Shown here in pieces: positions 1 through 8,983 of a stretch of 60,800 bases of DNA. The notes beneath the pieces were generated by a model, which saw only the letters and a list, made by a program, of their open reading frames with translations, did not search any database and was not told where the DNA came from. The translations under genes and the position numbers were made by a program. Within the stretch, counting starts at the first letter, position 1, and each line of letters opens with the position of its first letter. Origin of the DNA: Pseudoxanthomonas koreensis (lineage in GTDB: Bacteria; Pseudomonadota; Gammaproteobacteria; Xanthomonadales; Xanthomonadaceae); NCBI RefSeq assembly GCF_010093225.1, contig NZ_PDWM01000016.1, positions 1-60,800 on the forward strand, read 5' to 3'.

Positions 1-546
1 GGCGGCCCCAGGGCCATGTCCGGCCGCAACCCGCCCGCCCGCCGCCGCCGGGTGACGGCCGACGAGATCGACCGGGTAACGCTGGCGCTGGGCCTGCTCG
101 ACCTGGAATCGGACACGGCAAGCCAACGCACCGGCCTGGCCTTCCTGTTCGCCCTGGAGACGGCCATGCGGGCCGGGGAGATGCTGGGGATGACGTGGCC
201 GGACGTGGCCGAGAAGTCGGTCACCCTGCCGGCGACCAAGAACGGGGACGTGCGGCGAGTGCCGCTGTCGGCGCGGGCGCGGGAGATACTGGCCGTCCTG
301 CCGCGAGGGGACGGGCCATGCTTCGGTCTGGACGCCGGCACGCGGGACGTGCTGTGGCGGCGGGCCGTTCGGGATTCGGGAATAGCGAACCTGCACTTCC
401 ACGACAGCCGGGCAGAGGCGATCTGGCGGCTGTCCAAGAAGCTGGACGTGATGGAGCTGGCACGGATGATTGGCCACCGCGACCTGCGCAGCCTGCTGGT
501 CTACTACAACGCCGACCCCGACGAGCTGGCGGACCGGCTGGGCTGA
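1..546 (+). CDS. Tyrosine recombinase (phage integrase), C-terminal part
   Basis: The frame is already open at the left edge, so only the last ~180 residues are visible; the arm-binding and core-binding domains lie outside the window. The catalytic domain of a lambda-type integrase is clear: Arg in ETAMRAGE, Lys in ATKNGD, HxxR in HFHDSRAEA, His in IGHRD and the nucleophile Tyr in VYYN. It should catalyse site-specific integration and excision of the prophage. Because an excisionase-like gene lies at the far end next to tRNA-Leu, attP probably sat between the two genes, so attL should lie a few hundred bases left of the window. Family assignment is sure; the full length is unknown. Confidence 0.93.
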   Translation, partial: GGPRAMSGRNPPARRRRVTADEIDRVTLALGLLDLESDTASQRTGLAFLFALETAMRAGEMLGMTWPDVAEKSVTLPATKNGDVRRVPLSARAREILAVLPRGDGPCFGLDAGTRDVLWRRAVRDSGIANLHFHDSRAEAIWRLSKKLDVMELARMIGHRDLRSLLVYYNADPDELADRLG

Positions 547-688
547 CCAGCAGCCCCGGGAACAGGGGAGGATCGCGGGGCCCGCGCGGGGTGCTGCCTG
601 GACTCCGAGGGTCGGCGCGCGCGGTGCTGGTGGGGCAACTGTCAGGGATTGCTTGACGGTTGCCTATCGGCGGATGGCGCGGCGGAGC

Positions 689-704
689 GTAGGAAAAGTC
701 CTAC
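689..704. repeat. Short inverted repeat downstream of the tail-fibre gene
   Basis: Six-base arms GTAGGA and TCCTAC flank a four-base loop, 25 bases past the stop of the leftward fibre gene. There is no T-tract, so a terminator role is weak. The 547-728 interval otherwise holds nothing recognisable and no copy of the tRNA-Leu 3' end. Confidence 0.3.
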
Positions 705-728
705 TGCACCACCGCGCAGGCCGCGCAA

Positions 729-2210
729 TCAGCCCGTGCACTCCTGCCCATCCACAAAGCACGCCCAGTTGATCGTGGTGGCGGCGGCACCCGTGACTTC
801 GACCTTCAGCGTTTTCAGGGTGTTGTCTGCCGTGACCGCTACGGCCCATGCCGGAGGTCCAGCGGACGACGCCACGACCGTGGGGGTTACCGCTCCCACC
901 AGGGAGACCGTGTTGTTGTCCCGGTCCAAGTGAGCTACGAACTGCCACGACATTTTAGCGCCACCGTTCCCAGACTGCCGGGCGACGATCAAGCCACGAT
1001 AGATGCCGCTGCGGTTGTTGAGGCCGCCGAAATAGACCTGATTGGTGGCCGCTCCGGTCCCGCTTCCGGTCGTCGTGAGCGTCAATGGGGTGGCGTTGGT
1101 CGTCTGCCCGTACAGACTATAGCGCGAGCGCGGAGGCTGGCTGTTGTAGCACTCGGCAAAAGCCCCGGTGACTGAATTTGTGTTCGCGCCCCTGCCCATG
1201 GCGAAGGCTCCCACTGCATTGGCTGTACCACCAGCCAGTGCCACGGCGTCCGTGGCTGAAGCCGCCCCACCACTTCCGCCCAAGGCTACGCTGTTCATGC
1301 CGGAAGCCGTGTTGGATTCTCCCATCGCAACGGCCTGTTGTCCGCTGGCGTTGCAGGTCTGGCCCATCGCAAAAGCCGCCTGAGCGCTGGCCGTGTTGTT
1401 GAATCCGCCCGGAATGCAGGCCCTGGCACCGCTCGCCACCTGGGCAGCCGTAGCCCGTACCGATTGCAGGTCAACCGAATCAGTGCCGCGCTTATTCCCT
1501 CCGGTCGCCGTGCTATCGGCCACCTCCCTGGCGAGCCCTCCCGACCCCTTGCTGGCAATGACGACATCAACACTGGACGCGGCATTGTTGGCCGAAAAGG
1601 ACACGACCGGCACGGTTGCATTCGGGGCGGAACTGTTTGCAGCTTCCGTCCAGTTGGTCAGGGCCCCGCCGCCGGGCGCTGCCCAGGCCGGATCACCAGA
1701 CACAAGGGTAAGCACGTGGCCGTCCGTGCCTGCTGCAAGGCGTACCGGCGTTCCCGACGCGCCTCCATAGATGATGTCGCCCGCCGTAGTCATGGGGTTC
1801 GACATGCCGCCCGTGGCCGCAGCGGCTTTCCATTCTCCATCGGTGTTGTTCCACGTCAGCACGTAGCCGTCGGTCGGGGTGGCGGCGTCAACGTCGTCCA
1901 GGTCGCCCAGTTCCAACACCACGGTGCCGGTCTGCCCGTTGACCGAATCAACGGCGCCGCCACTTCCGGAGACGAACTCCAGACCATCTTCCGTGCCGTT
2001 GACCGCCACCAGCTTGCCCGCCTCTCCCGTGTAGCTGGAGGGCACGTCTGCCAAGTCGGTGAAGTCCTCGGCGCCACCGGTGCCGGCAAGGTCAGCAATG
2101 TCCTGCGCGGTCATTTGCACATCCGCACCCGATTGCAGGCCCGGGATGATCTCCGTGCCGGTCAGCGGCGTGGATGCGGCGGGGTTATCGGAAAATCGGC
2201 GTAGCGCCAT
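729..2210 (-). CDS. Tail fibre protein with YadA-like head repeats
   Basis: 493 residues. The N-terminal ~100 residues look like a virion-attachment segment. Residues ~255-340 carry repeats of the form NTASxxxxxAMG (NTASAQAAFAMG, NTASGMNSVALG), the left-handed beta-roll motif of trimeric autotransporter heads that also occurs in phage fibres. The ~150-residue C-terminal region has no family I recognise and is the likely receptor-binding tip. It is the last gene of the leftward late operon; its start overlaps the previous stop as ATGA. Role as a trimeric adhesion fibre is inferred from repeats and position. Confidence 0.8.
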   Translation of the reverse strand: MALRRFSDNPAASTPLTGTEIIPGLQSGADVQMTAQDIADLAGTGGAEDFTDLADVPSSYTGEAGKLVAVNGTEDGLEFVSGSGGAVDSVNGQTGTVVLELGDLDDVDAATPTDGYVLTWNNTDGEWKAAAATGGMSNPMTTAGDIIYGGASGTPVRLAAGTDGHVLTLVSGDPAWAAPGGGALTNWTEAANSSAPNATVPVVSFSANNAASSVDVVIASKGSGGLAREVADSTATGGNKRGTDSVDLQSVRATAAQVASGARACIPGGFNNTASAQAAFAMGQTCNASGQQAVAMGESNTASGMNSVALGGSGGAASATDAVALAGGTANAVGAFAMGRGANTNSVTGAFAECYNSQPPRSRYSLYGQTTNATPLTLTTTGSGTGAATNQVYFGGLNNRSGIYRGLIVARQSGNGGAKMSWQFVAHLDRDNNTVSLVGAVTPTVVASSAGPPAWAVAVTADNTLKTLKVEVTGAAATTINWACFVDGQECTG

Positions 2211-2644
2211 CAGAGAACTCCTGCGTACAGGTCGGCGTAGTCCTCGGTGCAGTACGGCTCACCATCAGACGTGATGTAGGAGAAGGGGATTTCCGGCGTC
2301 GGGTCGGGCATGGCGTGGAAGCCGCGCACGCCCAAGGCATTAGTGCCGTAGTAGAGGGATGCGCCGGGCGTGGCCGCGTCGCCATCCAGCCGGAATTGCA
2401 CGAGGCCGCCGGAGAGAGAGCCTGCGACACGCACAGACTCCAATCCTTGCAAGGTTGCATTGCTGCCACCGGCCTCAACCACCGAGATGCGGTCCTCTAG
2501 CGCGGCAATGTCGGCGGTGTTCGCCCCCGAGGCCCGCAAGTACGCCACGAGGTCGCGCAGGAACTTGTAGAACTCCACCGGCATGGGCTTGCCGGAGCCG
2601 TCACGCCATGCGTGCGCGCCGGGCAGCAGCGGGGAGTCGGTCAT
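2210..2644 (-). CDS. Phage tail/fibre-associated protein of unknown function
   Basis: 144 residues, coupled by 4-base overlaps to the fibre genes on both sides. An early segment (IAALEDRISVVEAGG) could form a short coiled coil of the kind that trimerises fibres. The rest is a probable beta-rich domain. Location between two fibre genes suggests a fibre subunit or fibre-assembly protein. No family recognised. Confidence 0.6.
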   Translation of the reverse strand: MTDSPLLPGAHAWRDGSGKPMPVEFYKFLRDLVAYLRASGANTADIAALEDRISVVEAGGSNATLQGLESVRVAGSLSGGLVQFRLDGDAATPGASLYYGTNALGVRGFHAMPDPTPEIPFSYITSDGEPYCTEDYADLYAGVL

Positions 2645-3474
2645 GCAATCGGACCCATAGCGATGAAGCTGGCCGTGATGTTCCCGCTGATCTGCTCCTG
2701 CGACGCGGGGCCGGGGTCGGCGTGGGCGGTGTTGACGATGAAGGTGAAGCCGTTGGCGTTGGCGGCGGTGACAGACAGGTCGCCGTAGTACGGGCCGTAG
2801 CTATTGCCGGGAGCGAATGGGCCGCCGGTCGGGGTGACCACGGGCCAGACGGTTTCGCTGAATGCGTTTGGGTACGTGACCGTTCCCTGCGCCTGCATCG
2901 TGCCCACGCCGGAGGACGTGGTAACGGTGCCCCGGATGATCTGCCACTTGTTGCCGTCCGCGTCGGTCAGGACGATGCGCGAGCTGGTAACCGCGATGTT
3001 TGCCGACTCCGGGGCGGTCGGTTGCGGGATCAGCGCATAGCCGTCCCCCGCCCCGTTCACCACGGGCATGTAGCCGGCCGATCCGGTGGGGTCCGGCAGC
3101 TGGAGGACTGGCAGCCATGCGGTGTCCGTGCCATTCGTGCCCAGGAACTCGCCCGAGTGCCCCGACTGGTCCGGGATCGCACTGCCAGCCGGGGCCGGGT
3201 CGCGGAACTCCACCGACGCCACGATGGCCGAGTCGTCCGCCGCGTCCAGCTTGACCGAGTAGTCACCATCGCCCCAGACCTGGGCCGGCACCCGGCCGGC
3301 GGAGTCCAGGATCACTGGATTGGCGTTGGACGTGCCCTTGCCGAAGTCCTGCCAGGTGTCCTTCGGGGTCGTGGTCCCGCGCTCGTAGAAGTACAGCTTC
3401 CCGCCCGGGGCGGTTGCCGTGCCCAGCAGGTTGTCCAGGGCGACGAAGGGGTTCAACAGCTGGTGGACGGACAT
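2641..3474 (-). CDS. Tail fibre/spike protein with virion-binding N-terminus
   Basis: 277 residues from ATG at 3474, which has GGAG nine bases upstream. The first ~80 residues (NPFVALDNLLG, GGKLYFYERGTTTPK, VWGDGDYSVKL) match the N-terminal particle-binding module common to podovirus fibres and spikes. Residues ~85-275 are unassigned and probably beta-structured. An upstream in-frame extension would run through the terminator hairpin and was not chosen. The gene starts just below that terminator, so late transcripts must read through it or an internal promoter exists. Confidence 0.75.
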   Translation of the reverse strand: MSVHQLLNPFVALDNLLGTATAPGGKLYFYERGTTTPKDTWQDFGKGTSNANPVILDSAGRVPAQVWGDGDYSVKLDAADDSAIVASVEFRDPAPAGSAIPDQSGHSGEFLGTNGTDTAWLPVLQLPDPTGSAGYMPVVNGAGDGYALIPQPTAPESANIAVTSSRIVLTDADGNKWQIIRGTVTTSSGVGTMQAQGTVTYPNAFSETVWPVVTPTGGPFAPGNSYGPYYGDLSVTAANANGFTFIVNTAHADPGPASQEQISGNITASFIAMGPIA

Positions 3475-3495
3475 TCCGTGTCTCTCCGGGCAAAG

Positions 3496-3523
3496 AAAAA
3501 GCCCCGGGGGTTGGCCGGGGCTT
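3496..3523 (-). terminator. Intrinsic terminator between ejection and fibre genes
   Basis: On the minus strand a 9-bp stem AAGCCCCGG/CCGGGGCTT with a 7-base loop is followed by five T and TCTTT. It would stop leftward transcription before the fibre genes unless it is read through. Confidence 0.8.
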
Positions 3524-3578
3524 GGGGTGTATCGTGATTGGGCCGGGGTCCATCCCGGCTTACTCACAAAGGATTGTG

Positions 3579-3665
3579 ATGAAGATCGTTATCAAGGAGA
3601 TCAAGGTGGACTTGCGGGGCGTCGGCCAGTTGCTTGCGCTTCTGGCGTGGCTGCTCATCCACTAG
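3579..3665 (+). CDS. Very small membrane protein
   Basis: 28 residues. A charged N-terminus (MKIVIKEIKVDLRG) is followed by a hydrophobic helix (LLALLAWLLIH). It is the first of three tiny rightward genes placed between leftward late genes, the usual position for a lysogenic-conversion cassette. No strong ribosome-binding site. Function unknown. Confidence 0.45.
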   Translation: MKIVIKEIKVDLRGVGQLLALLAWLLIH

Positions 3666-3753
3666 TACAACCCGGCGGTGTCGCAAGCGCCGCCGGACTA
3701 AAGAGTACCATTTCGGTACTGTATTGCAAGCCCCAGTGTGGTAAAAGGCGGGG

Positions 3754-3867
3754 ATGGGAAGCTTCAGCATCTGGCACTGGGCCATCGCCGCCGTTTTCTT
3801 CGGGATTCCTCTTGCAATCCTGGTCGTGGCCGTTTGGGCAATACGGAAGAACAAGCGTCGTGGCTGA
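3754..3867 (+). CDS. Small single-pass membrane protein
   Basis: 37 residues, one transmembrane helix (about residues 9-29, WAIAAVFFGIPLAILVVAVW) and a basic tail RKNKRRG. GGCGGGG precedes the start. The stop overlaps the GTG start of the next gene, so the two look translationally coupled. A hairpin AGTACC-N5-GGTACT lies upstream at about 3704-3720. Superinfection exclusion is one possible role for such proteins but is not shown here. Confidence 0.55.
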   Translation: MGSFSIWHWAIAAVFFGIPLAILVVAVWAIRKNKRRG

Positions 3868-4102
3868 CTACGAATCCCTCGCTCACCTGCCCCGCTGGCG
3901 AAGGGTCGTGATCTGGCTGCTTGAGAATCCGACTGGGCAGGCGATTTGGGCGATACCGCTGGCGGCTCTTTTCTTCCTGCCGGTTAAGTGGCTAGGTTTC
4001 TGGTGGGTCGCCCTGATCATCGTTGCGGGCCTGGCTTTCGCATTCGGCTGGAATGCTGCCCGTCGCCGGTGGCTGCGTGACGGGCACATCGACAAGCTCT
4101 AG
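3860..4102 (+). CDS. Small two-helix membrane protein
   Basis: 80 residues from a GTG start that overlaps the preceding stop. Two hydrophobic helices at about residues 28-43 and 45-62 are flanked by basic segments (RWRRV, NAARRRWLR). The gene runs tail to tail with the ejection-protein gene and their 3' ends overlap by four bases. A longer upstream reading is open but has no coding character. Likely prophage-expressed cargo; function unknown. Confidence 0.6.
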   Translation: MADYESLAHLPRWRRVVIWLLENPTGQAIWAIPLAALFFLPVKWLGFWWVALIIVAGLAFAFGWNAARRRWLRDGHIDKL

Positions 4103-6198
4103 CGCGTCACCTCTTGCATGGTCGCGGCCGACGCGGGCACGAAGCCGCGCGGCACCCTCCCCGGCAACCGCAGCGGCTTGTTGAGCGTATTGGTGGCGCG
4201 GGAGTAGTTGACCCCCGCCTGTATCGGCTTGACGACCATATCGCCGAGGACCGGGACGCCGCCGCCCATTTTGCTCATCAGCATCCGCGCCACGCGCTCG
4301 CCAGACCCGGACGTGCGTGCAAAGTCGCCCTTGGCGATCAGCGGCTCCAGGGAGTTGGCCAGCGACTTGATTTCTGCCCACTCGGCGGGGGTGTAGAGCG
4401 CCTTCACGACGCTGGCATTGCCGTACTCGGTCGCCTTGATGTTGGACACGATCTTGCCCATGCCCAGGGGCTCGCCATTGCGGCCCAGAGCCAGGCGCTG
4501 GAAGTGCGCGGCCCGCAGTGCCCCGATAACCTCCGGATCGTTGTCGGCCGCCACGCGCAGGCGCTCAATGAACCGCGCGCCGCCGGCCTTGCTAACCTGC
4601 CCGGCGCCGAGCGCAATGTTCACCAGTTCCTCCGGCGTGCGGGAACCGTCCAGTAGGCCGGCGATGAACTTGTCGGCCTCCGCCTTGCCCTCGAACCGGC
4701 GGCCGTACTCGAAACGCAGCTGCCGGGCATCCTTCAGGGCTTGCAACGCGGCCGGATCGCCGGATACCAGAGCCGTTTCCACGGCATCGTCCAGCCAGCC
4801 GTCGAACTCGCGCTTGATCGCCAGCGTGGCGGCACGGTCGGACGGGTTGGCGGCGGCGGCCACGTTGTTGTTGATGATCCGGCGCTGGGTCTCGATGGCC
4901 TTGAGGGTGACGCCCTTGATGTCGCCCTGCGCCACCTGGCCGGCCGCCTCGCGGACCTGTGCGAGCGTGCGGGAAGCGGCGGGGTGCAATTGCGGATCGA
5001 CACCGAAGTCGGCAACAGCGGCCCGCAGGCGGCCAGGGAGCGCCGCCACGGCGTCCGTCCCCACGGCGGTACGGGCACCCTGCCCGGCCTTCTCATAGGC
5101 TTCCCCGATCTGCGTATCGAGCGCATCGGCCTGCTGCCGGACCTTGCCCGCCGCGCCCTGCGCAAGCTCGGCAGGAGTGGCGCCGGGACGGCCGCCGAGC
5201 TTCTGGCCCAAGGTATCGACTGCCTCGCCAAGCCGCTCCCGATTCGCCCGATTGGCCGCATCGAACACGCCGCCCGCCCCCGGCGCCTGCCTTAGCACCT
5301 CCTCCCGGCTCAACTGGTCGAAGCGCTGCACCGGGTCTTTCATGCGCTGGCCGAGCGTGTACTGGAAGCCGTACAGCTCCCGGCCGAGGATCGCGTTCGG
5401 ATCGGCGCCTGCCCTGACTTCCTCCATGCCGCCGGCAAGCCGGGCCAGCAGTGGAGGCGGCGGAGACCCCACGCCTGCATCCGCCAGCAGCTCCAGAGCG
5501 TTGCGGGTGTTCGCTCCGCTGGTCCGACGGGAAAGAGCTGCAAGCTTACTGCCAGCGGCGCCGACCCCGGTCCCCAGCACCTCTCCGCCAGCACCGCCAG
5601 CAGCCGCCGCGGCGGTACGCCCAAGGTCCACGTCGCCACCGGTCACGCCGGCCTGTAGCGCCGCGTCCGTCGCGGCTGCGGTGCCCGCCTGAAGCGCGCC
5701 GCGGCTCAGCGTGCCAAGGTTGCGCGCCTGCCCCAGCTTGGTAGCGGCGCCAGCGGGGATCAGGAAAGCGCCGATATTGCTGCCAACGCTCGCCACGTCA
5801 TTCAGGTCAAGCCCCGGATCGTTGAGCCGGTAGGACTCGCCGCTGGGCAGCGTGACGATGGGTGCGCCCGTGTTGTCCACGTCGGCCTTGCCGCCAGCCT
5901 TGCCGGCCAGGTACTCGGCCGCGTTCTCCCGCCCTGCGAAAGTGTCGCGCGCGGCGCCGCTGAGCATCGCCAATGGGCCGACCCCGCCCTTCTCGGCGAA
6001 GTCCGAGTCCATGCGGAACAGCGACGGCTTGGCCGTGGTCTGCGGGATCGGGGCATAGCTGGGCGTGGACCAGTTGCGAGCCCGCGGCGACGGCGGGCCG
6101 CCGTAGTGCCCCTGCATCGCCTTCTGGATCGTCGCCTGGTCGGTTCCATCCGGAAACTCAACAACCGCGCCGTCCGGTCCTTCGACTTCGATTGCCAT
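4099..6198 (-). CDS. Putative DNA ejection (internal virion) protein
   Basis: 699 residues. The N-terminus has a short motif seen in podovirus ejection proteins (VEFPDGTDQATIQKAM). An Ala/Gly-rich stretch at about 130-230 may be membrane-active, and a long helical C-terminal region follows. It is the third of three consecutive genes in the position and size order of P22 gp7/gp20/gp16. Such proteins leave the capsid and form a conduit through the cell envelope. Its start overlaps the previous stop (ATGA). Similarity to gp16 is positional, not by sequence I can align. Confidence 0.65.
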   Translation of the reverse strand: MAIEVEGPDGAVVEFPDGTDQATIQKAMQGHYGGPPSPRARNWSTPSYAPIPQTTAKPSLFRMDSDFAEKGGVGPLAMLSGAARDTFAGRENAAEYLAGKAGGKADVDNTGAPIVTLPSGESYRLNDPGLDLNDVASVGSNIGAFLIPAGAATKLGQARNLGTLSRGALQAGTAAATDAALQAGVTGGDVDLGRTAAAAAGGAGGEVLGTGVGAAGSKLAALSRRTSGANTRNALELLADAGVGSPPPPLLARLAGGMEEVRAGADPNAILGRELYGFQYTLGQRMKDPVQRFDQLSREEVLRQAPGAGGVFDAANRANRERLGEAVDTLGQKLGGRPGATPAELAQGAAGKVRQQADALDTQIGEAYEKAGQGARTAVGTDAVAALPGRLRAAVADFGVDPQLHPAASRTLAQVREAAGQVAQGDIKGVTLKAIETQRRIINNNVAAAANPSDRAATLAIKREFDGWLDDAVETALVSGDPAALQALKDARQLRFEYGRRFEGKAEADKFIAGLLDGSRTPEELVNIALGAGQVSKAGGARFIERLRVAADNDPEVIGALRAAHFQRLALGRNGEPLGMGKIVSNIKATEYGNASVVKALYTPAEWAEIKSLANSLEPLIAKGDFARTSGSGERVARMLMSKMGGGVPVLGDMVVKPIQAGVNYSRATNTLNKPLRLPGRVPRGFVPASAATMQEVTR

Positions 6199-7703
6199 TA
6201 CTCGATAGCTCCGGTGGCTGGGTTGTAGCGCAGACGGATGTTCTGCACTGGCTGAACGGTGTTGCCGCCTTCACGAGGCTGCGCGCCGCCCTGCACCCCA
6301 CGGAAGTCCGGCATTCCAGTCGCCCGCTCTGGGTTGAAACCGTACTGCTCAGAAATTCCCTGATAGCGGCGCGCAGTGTTGGTGATACGGCTTTGCGACT
6401 GTCCTGCGATCTGCTGCGCCTGATTCATGAAGTCGGCGCGCTGCGCGGGGTTGAGCCGAACACCGCTGAGGATCTGGTTCCGGTAGTTCAGGATGCGGTC
6501 CGGAATGCCTGCCGCGTTCTGGGCGTTGTTGAACTCCTGCTCACGCACCACCGATCCGGGGTCAAGCATCTTCATAAACGCGAAGATCAGTGACAGGTCG
6601 CCGGCCGCGGTGTTGCTGTTCGCCGCCTCCTGCACCTTCTGGTACATGCTCAGCACGGACTGATCCTGCTTGACAGCGTCCGTCACTTCCTTCCGGATCG
6701 ACTGTTCGTCCTTGAATGCGGTCGCTGCGTTGGTAGTGTCTTGCGGGCCGCCGAGGATGGGCCGGAGGGTGCGCCCATCCTCGGCGAACTCATAGCCTGC
6801 CGGCGGCTTGGTCGGCGCCTCGTAGGGCTGCGCGATCCCCCCGTTCACCGGATCCATGACCATCGGGCTGCGGGGAGGCGCAGACGCCTGAGGCTGCGTA
6901 AAGGACGGGGCGCTCCGCTCCAAGTTCGTCAAGTAAGCGCCAGTGGCGACCGTGGCTTGTTCGTCGGACAAGCCCGCTTGGATCATCTGCTGATAGAACG
7001 CCTCCCCGGCCTGCGCCGCAAAATCGCTCTGGGCCGGCGTGCCGGCTACGTTCTGGATGGGCGGCGCCTGCGACCCCGCCACACCCGTGATCGGCGCCAA
7101 CTCGATGCCGCCGCCCGGAGTGCCCCAGCCGATGCCCTGCGAAGTCTCGAACGGCTTGGGCACCATGCCCGCCGCCTGCCGACGCTCGCGGTCCAGCCTC
7201 AGGAGTTCCGGGTTGCCTTGGAGGATTTGCAGGCTGCGGATGTCGGACGGCGTAGTGTCGTCCCCCGGCTTCACGCCGTACTGCGCCAGCTGCTCCAGCC
7301 CCGGGACGAACGAGTCGTCCCACTGGTCCGGAACCTCGCCCAGGCCGAGCGTTCGGGCCTCCTGTGCGAGCTGCGGGTACAGGCTTGCCGCCACCTGCGA
7401 CTGCCCGTTCTTCGCCAGGCCGACGATGTAGCGAGCCTTCTGCGCGACCGAGGCAATGCGGCTGTCATCGCGCTTGCCGAAAGCCTGCTCCATCTCCATC
7501 GCCTGCTGCGGATAGTGCTGCGCTGCCTGTCCGATGATCGCCTGTCGCTCAGCGGGGGCGGCGGTGAACGCCTGCCCTGCAAGCCGGCTCAGGTAGTTGG
7601 TCTGCCCACGCTGGCGGCCAGCCTCGCCACGCTGGCGGATGTACTCCATGCCGTCCAGCGGGCCGATGCCCGCCACCGCTGCCAGTCGATTGATGTCAGC
7701 CAT
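6198..7703 (-). CDS. Putative DNA ejection protein
   Basis: 501 residues from ATG at 7703, which overlaps the previous stop as ATGA; an in-frame upstream ATG would lie inside the previous gene. The protein is helix- and Gln/Ala-rich with a Pro-rich middle (about 270-330), fitting an internal virion protein. Position corresponds to P22 gp20. Function by position only. Confidence 0.6.
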   Translation of the reverse strand: MADINRLAAVAGIGPLDGMEYIRQRGEAGRQRGQTNYLSRLAGQAFTAAPAERQAIIGQAAQHYPQQAMEMEQAFGKRDDSRIASVAQKARYIVGLAKNGQSQVAASLYPQLAQEARTLGLGEVPDQWDDSFVPGLEQLAQYGVKPGDDTTPSDIRSLQILQGNPELLRLDRERRQAAGMVPKPFETSQGIGWGTPGGGIELAPITGVAGSQAPPIQNVAGTPAQSDFAAQAGEAFYQQMIQAGLSDEQATVATGAYLTNLERSAPSFTQPQASAPPRSPMVMDPVNGGIAQPYEAPTKPPAGYEFAEDGRTLRPILGGPQDTTNAATAFKDEQSIRKEVTDAVKQDQSVLSMYQKVQEAANSNTAAGDLSLIFAFMKMLDPGSVVREQEFNNAQNAAGIPDRILNYRNQILSGVRLNPAQRADFMNQAQQIAGQSQSRITNTARRYQGISEQYGFNPERATGMPDFRGVQGGAQPREGGNTVQPVQNIRLRYNPATGAIE

Positions 7704-8344
7704 CAGCCCCTCCCCGGGTTGTTGCCCAGATACCACGGCGTGCCGCCCGGGTTGTTGGCCTTGTTGCCCTGGTACCAGTCACTGAACGCCCCGCCGGCAC
7801 CGTAGGCGAGCTGGCCGAGCGTGTTGGCCTGGTTCTGGTAGCCCGAGGCTCGGGCGTTGGCGCCATCGATGGCAAGATTGCCCATGTTGTTGGCGTACCC
7901 CTGCCCCAGCGTACCGAGGCCCGAGGCCGTGGTCTGGCCCAGGCCGGCAAGCGACGACAGCCGGTTGTAGTAGTTGCCGTAGTTCTGCGTGGCTAAGCCG
8001 GAGGCGTACTGCATCCGGTCGGCATCGGCGCCACCCGACCACAGCCCCCCGCGCGCCGCCGCGCTACGGTCCAGTCCCTGCAAGCCCTGATCCCGCGCGA
8101 ACTGGTAGTCCGGCGAGTTGTTGAAGCTGGAGAAGTCGCCGGAGTTGAGCGCCTGGAGCTGGGTCAGTGCGTTCTGCCCGGCATGCAGCCACGGCTGCTG
8201 GTCCTGCCGGGACAGGTCGAACTGACGGCGCTGCTCCGCCGTTGCCTGGTCGATGCCCTTCTGCTGGGCTGCGTCGGCCTTCTTCTGGCCGTAGAGGTTG
8301 ATCGCACCGCCGACAACGGCGCCGCCTACTGCTGCCCAAGACAT
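7703..8344 (-). CDS. Putative DNA ejection protein with glycine-rich N-terminal helix
   Basis: 213 residues. It begins with a Gly-rich hydrophobic stretch (AAVGGAVVGGAINLYGQ) typical of short podovirus DNA-transfer proteins, then a Gln-rich helical segment and a Gly/Asn/Tyr-rich C-terminus. It is the first of the three ejection-type genes and overlaps the cupin-like gene upstream by 19 bases. P22 gp7-like by size and order. Confidence 0.65.
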   Translation of the reverse strand: MSWAAVGGAVVGGAINLYGQKKADAAQQKGIDQATAEQRRQFDLSRQDQQPWLHAGQNALTQLQALNSGDFSSFNNSPDYQFARDQGLQGLDRSAAARGGLWSGGADADRMQYASGLATQNYGNYYNRLSSLAGLGQTTASGLGTLGQGYANNMGNLAIDGANARASGYQNQANTLGQLAYGAGGAFSDWYQGNKANNPGGTPWYLGNNPGRG

Positions 8345-8769
8345 AGCGTTTCCTCATCCGTGAGGGCCGGGGCTTCCGGCACGATGAATTTCGACTCGAT
8401 GGCGGCGATGTCCGTCAGCCGCGTGGCGTGGACGTTGACCCAGATCGTGTCGGTCAGCGCGTAGCCGACCTTCTTGCAGCCCGGTGGCGAGGTGAAAATC
8501 GCCGGAGCTTCCAGCTCCCGGACCATTCCGTCCTCGCTCGTCACCTTGATGCGTCCCTGCATCAGGAGGTTGAGCGTCGAATGGCGGTGAATCTTCCCAG
8601 TCAGCACCGTGCCGGCTGGGATGAACAGCTCGCGGCCGTAGATGCCCTCTGCGAAGTGATGCGTTTCCTTGAACTCGGCCTGCGGCAGCTGCGCAATAGC
8701 CCGCTCCAGTTCCCTGATCTGCGCGTACGTCGGCGCGCCCCTGAACACGTCAGGCAGCGAATCAGCCAT
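8326..8769 (-). CDS. Cupin-like phage structural-region protein
   Basis: 147 residues. The middle (FIPAGTVLTGKIHRHSTLNL, then APAIFTSPPGCKK) resembles a cupin beta-barrel with a single HRH metal-ligand-like element. Such small cupin-like proteins occur near podovirus tail genes, but I know no role for them. It overlaps both neighbours. Confidence 0.5.
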   Translation of the reverse strand: MADSLPDVFRGAPTYAQIRELERAIAQLPQAEFKETHHFAEGIYGRELFIPAGTVLTGKIHRHSTLNLLMQGRIKVTSEDGMVRELEAPAIFTSPPGCKKVGYALTDTIWVNVHATRLTDIAAIESKFIVPEAPALTDEETLCLGQQ

Positions 8770-8983
8770 CGTCCACCTCGGTTTCCGCCACCGCGCCCAT
8801 GATGTTGACCACCACGGGGGAGGTGATGCGGATGGTCAGGTCGAAGCGCTTGCCGCTGCCGAACCGGTTGAATCGGATGCGCTTGGCGTACTCGCCAACG
8901 TCGGGCAACGCAGCCTCGCGCGTGGTGATCTGCGCCAGGTGGCCGTTCCTTTGGACGTCCAGCATCACCTTGCGGTCGCTCAT
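8762..8983 (-). CDS. Small conserved-looking late protein, unknown
   Basis: 73 residues, mixed charged and beta-prone, no motif recognised. It overlaps the hub gene (4 bases) and the cupin-like gene (8 bases), so it is translated as part of the tail-assembly block. A minor tail component is plausible. Confidence 0.5.
   Translation of the reverse strand: MSDRKVMLDVQRNGHLAQITTREAALPDVGEYAKRIRFNRFGSGKRFDLTIRITSPVVVNIMGAVAETEVDDG

Noticed and set aside
547-728. Search for attL (tRNA-Leu 3' copy) beside the integrase stop
   Set aside because: No match to the tRNA 3' end; the left junction must lie outside the window.
729-3474. Diversity-generating retroelement targeting the tail fibre
   Set aside because: No reverse transcriptase and no template repeat were seen anywhere in the window.
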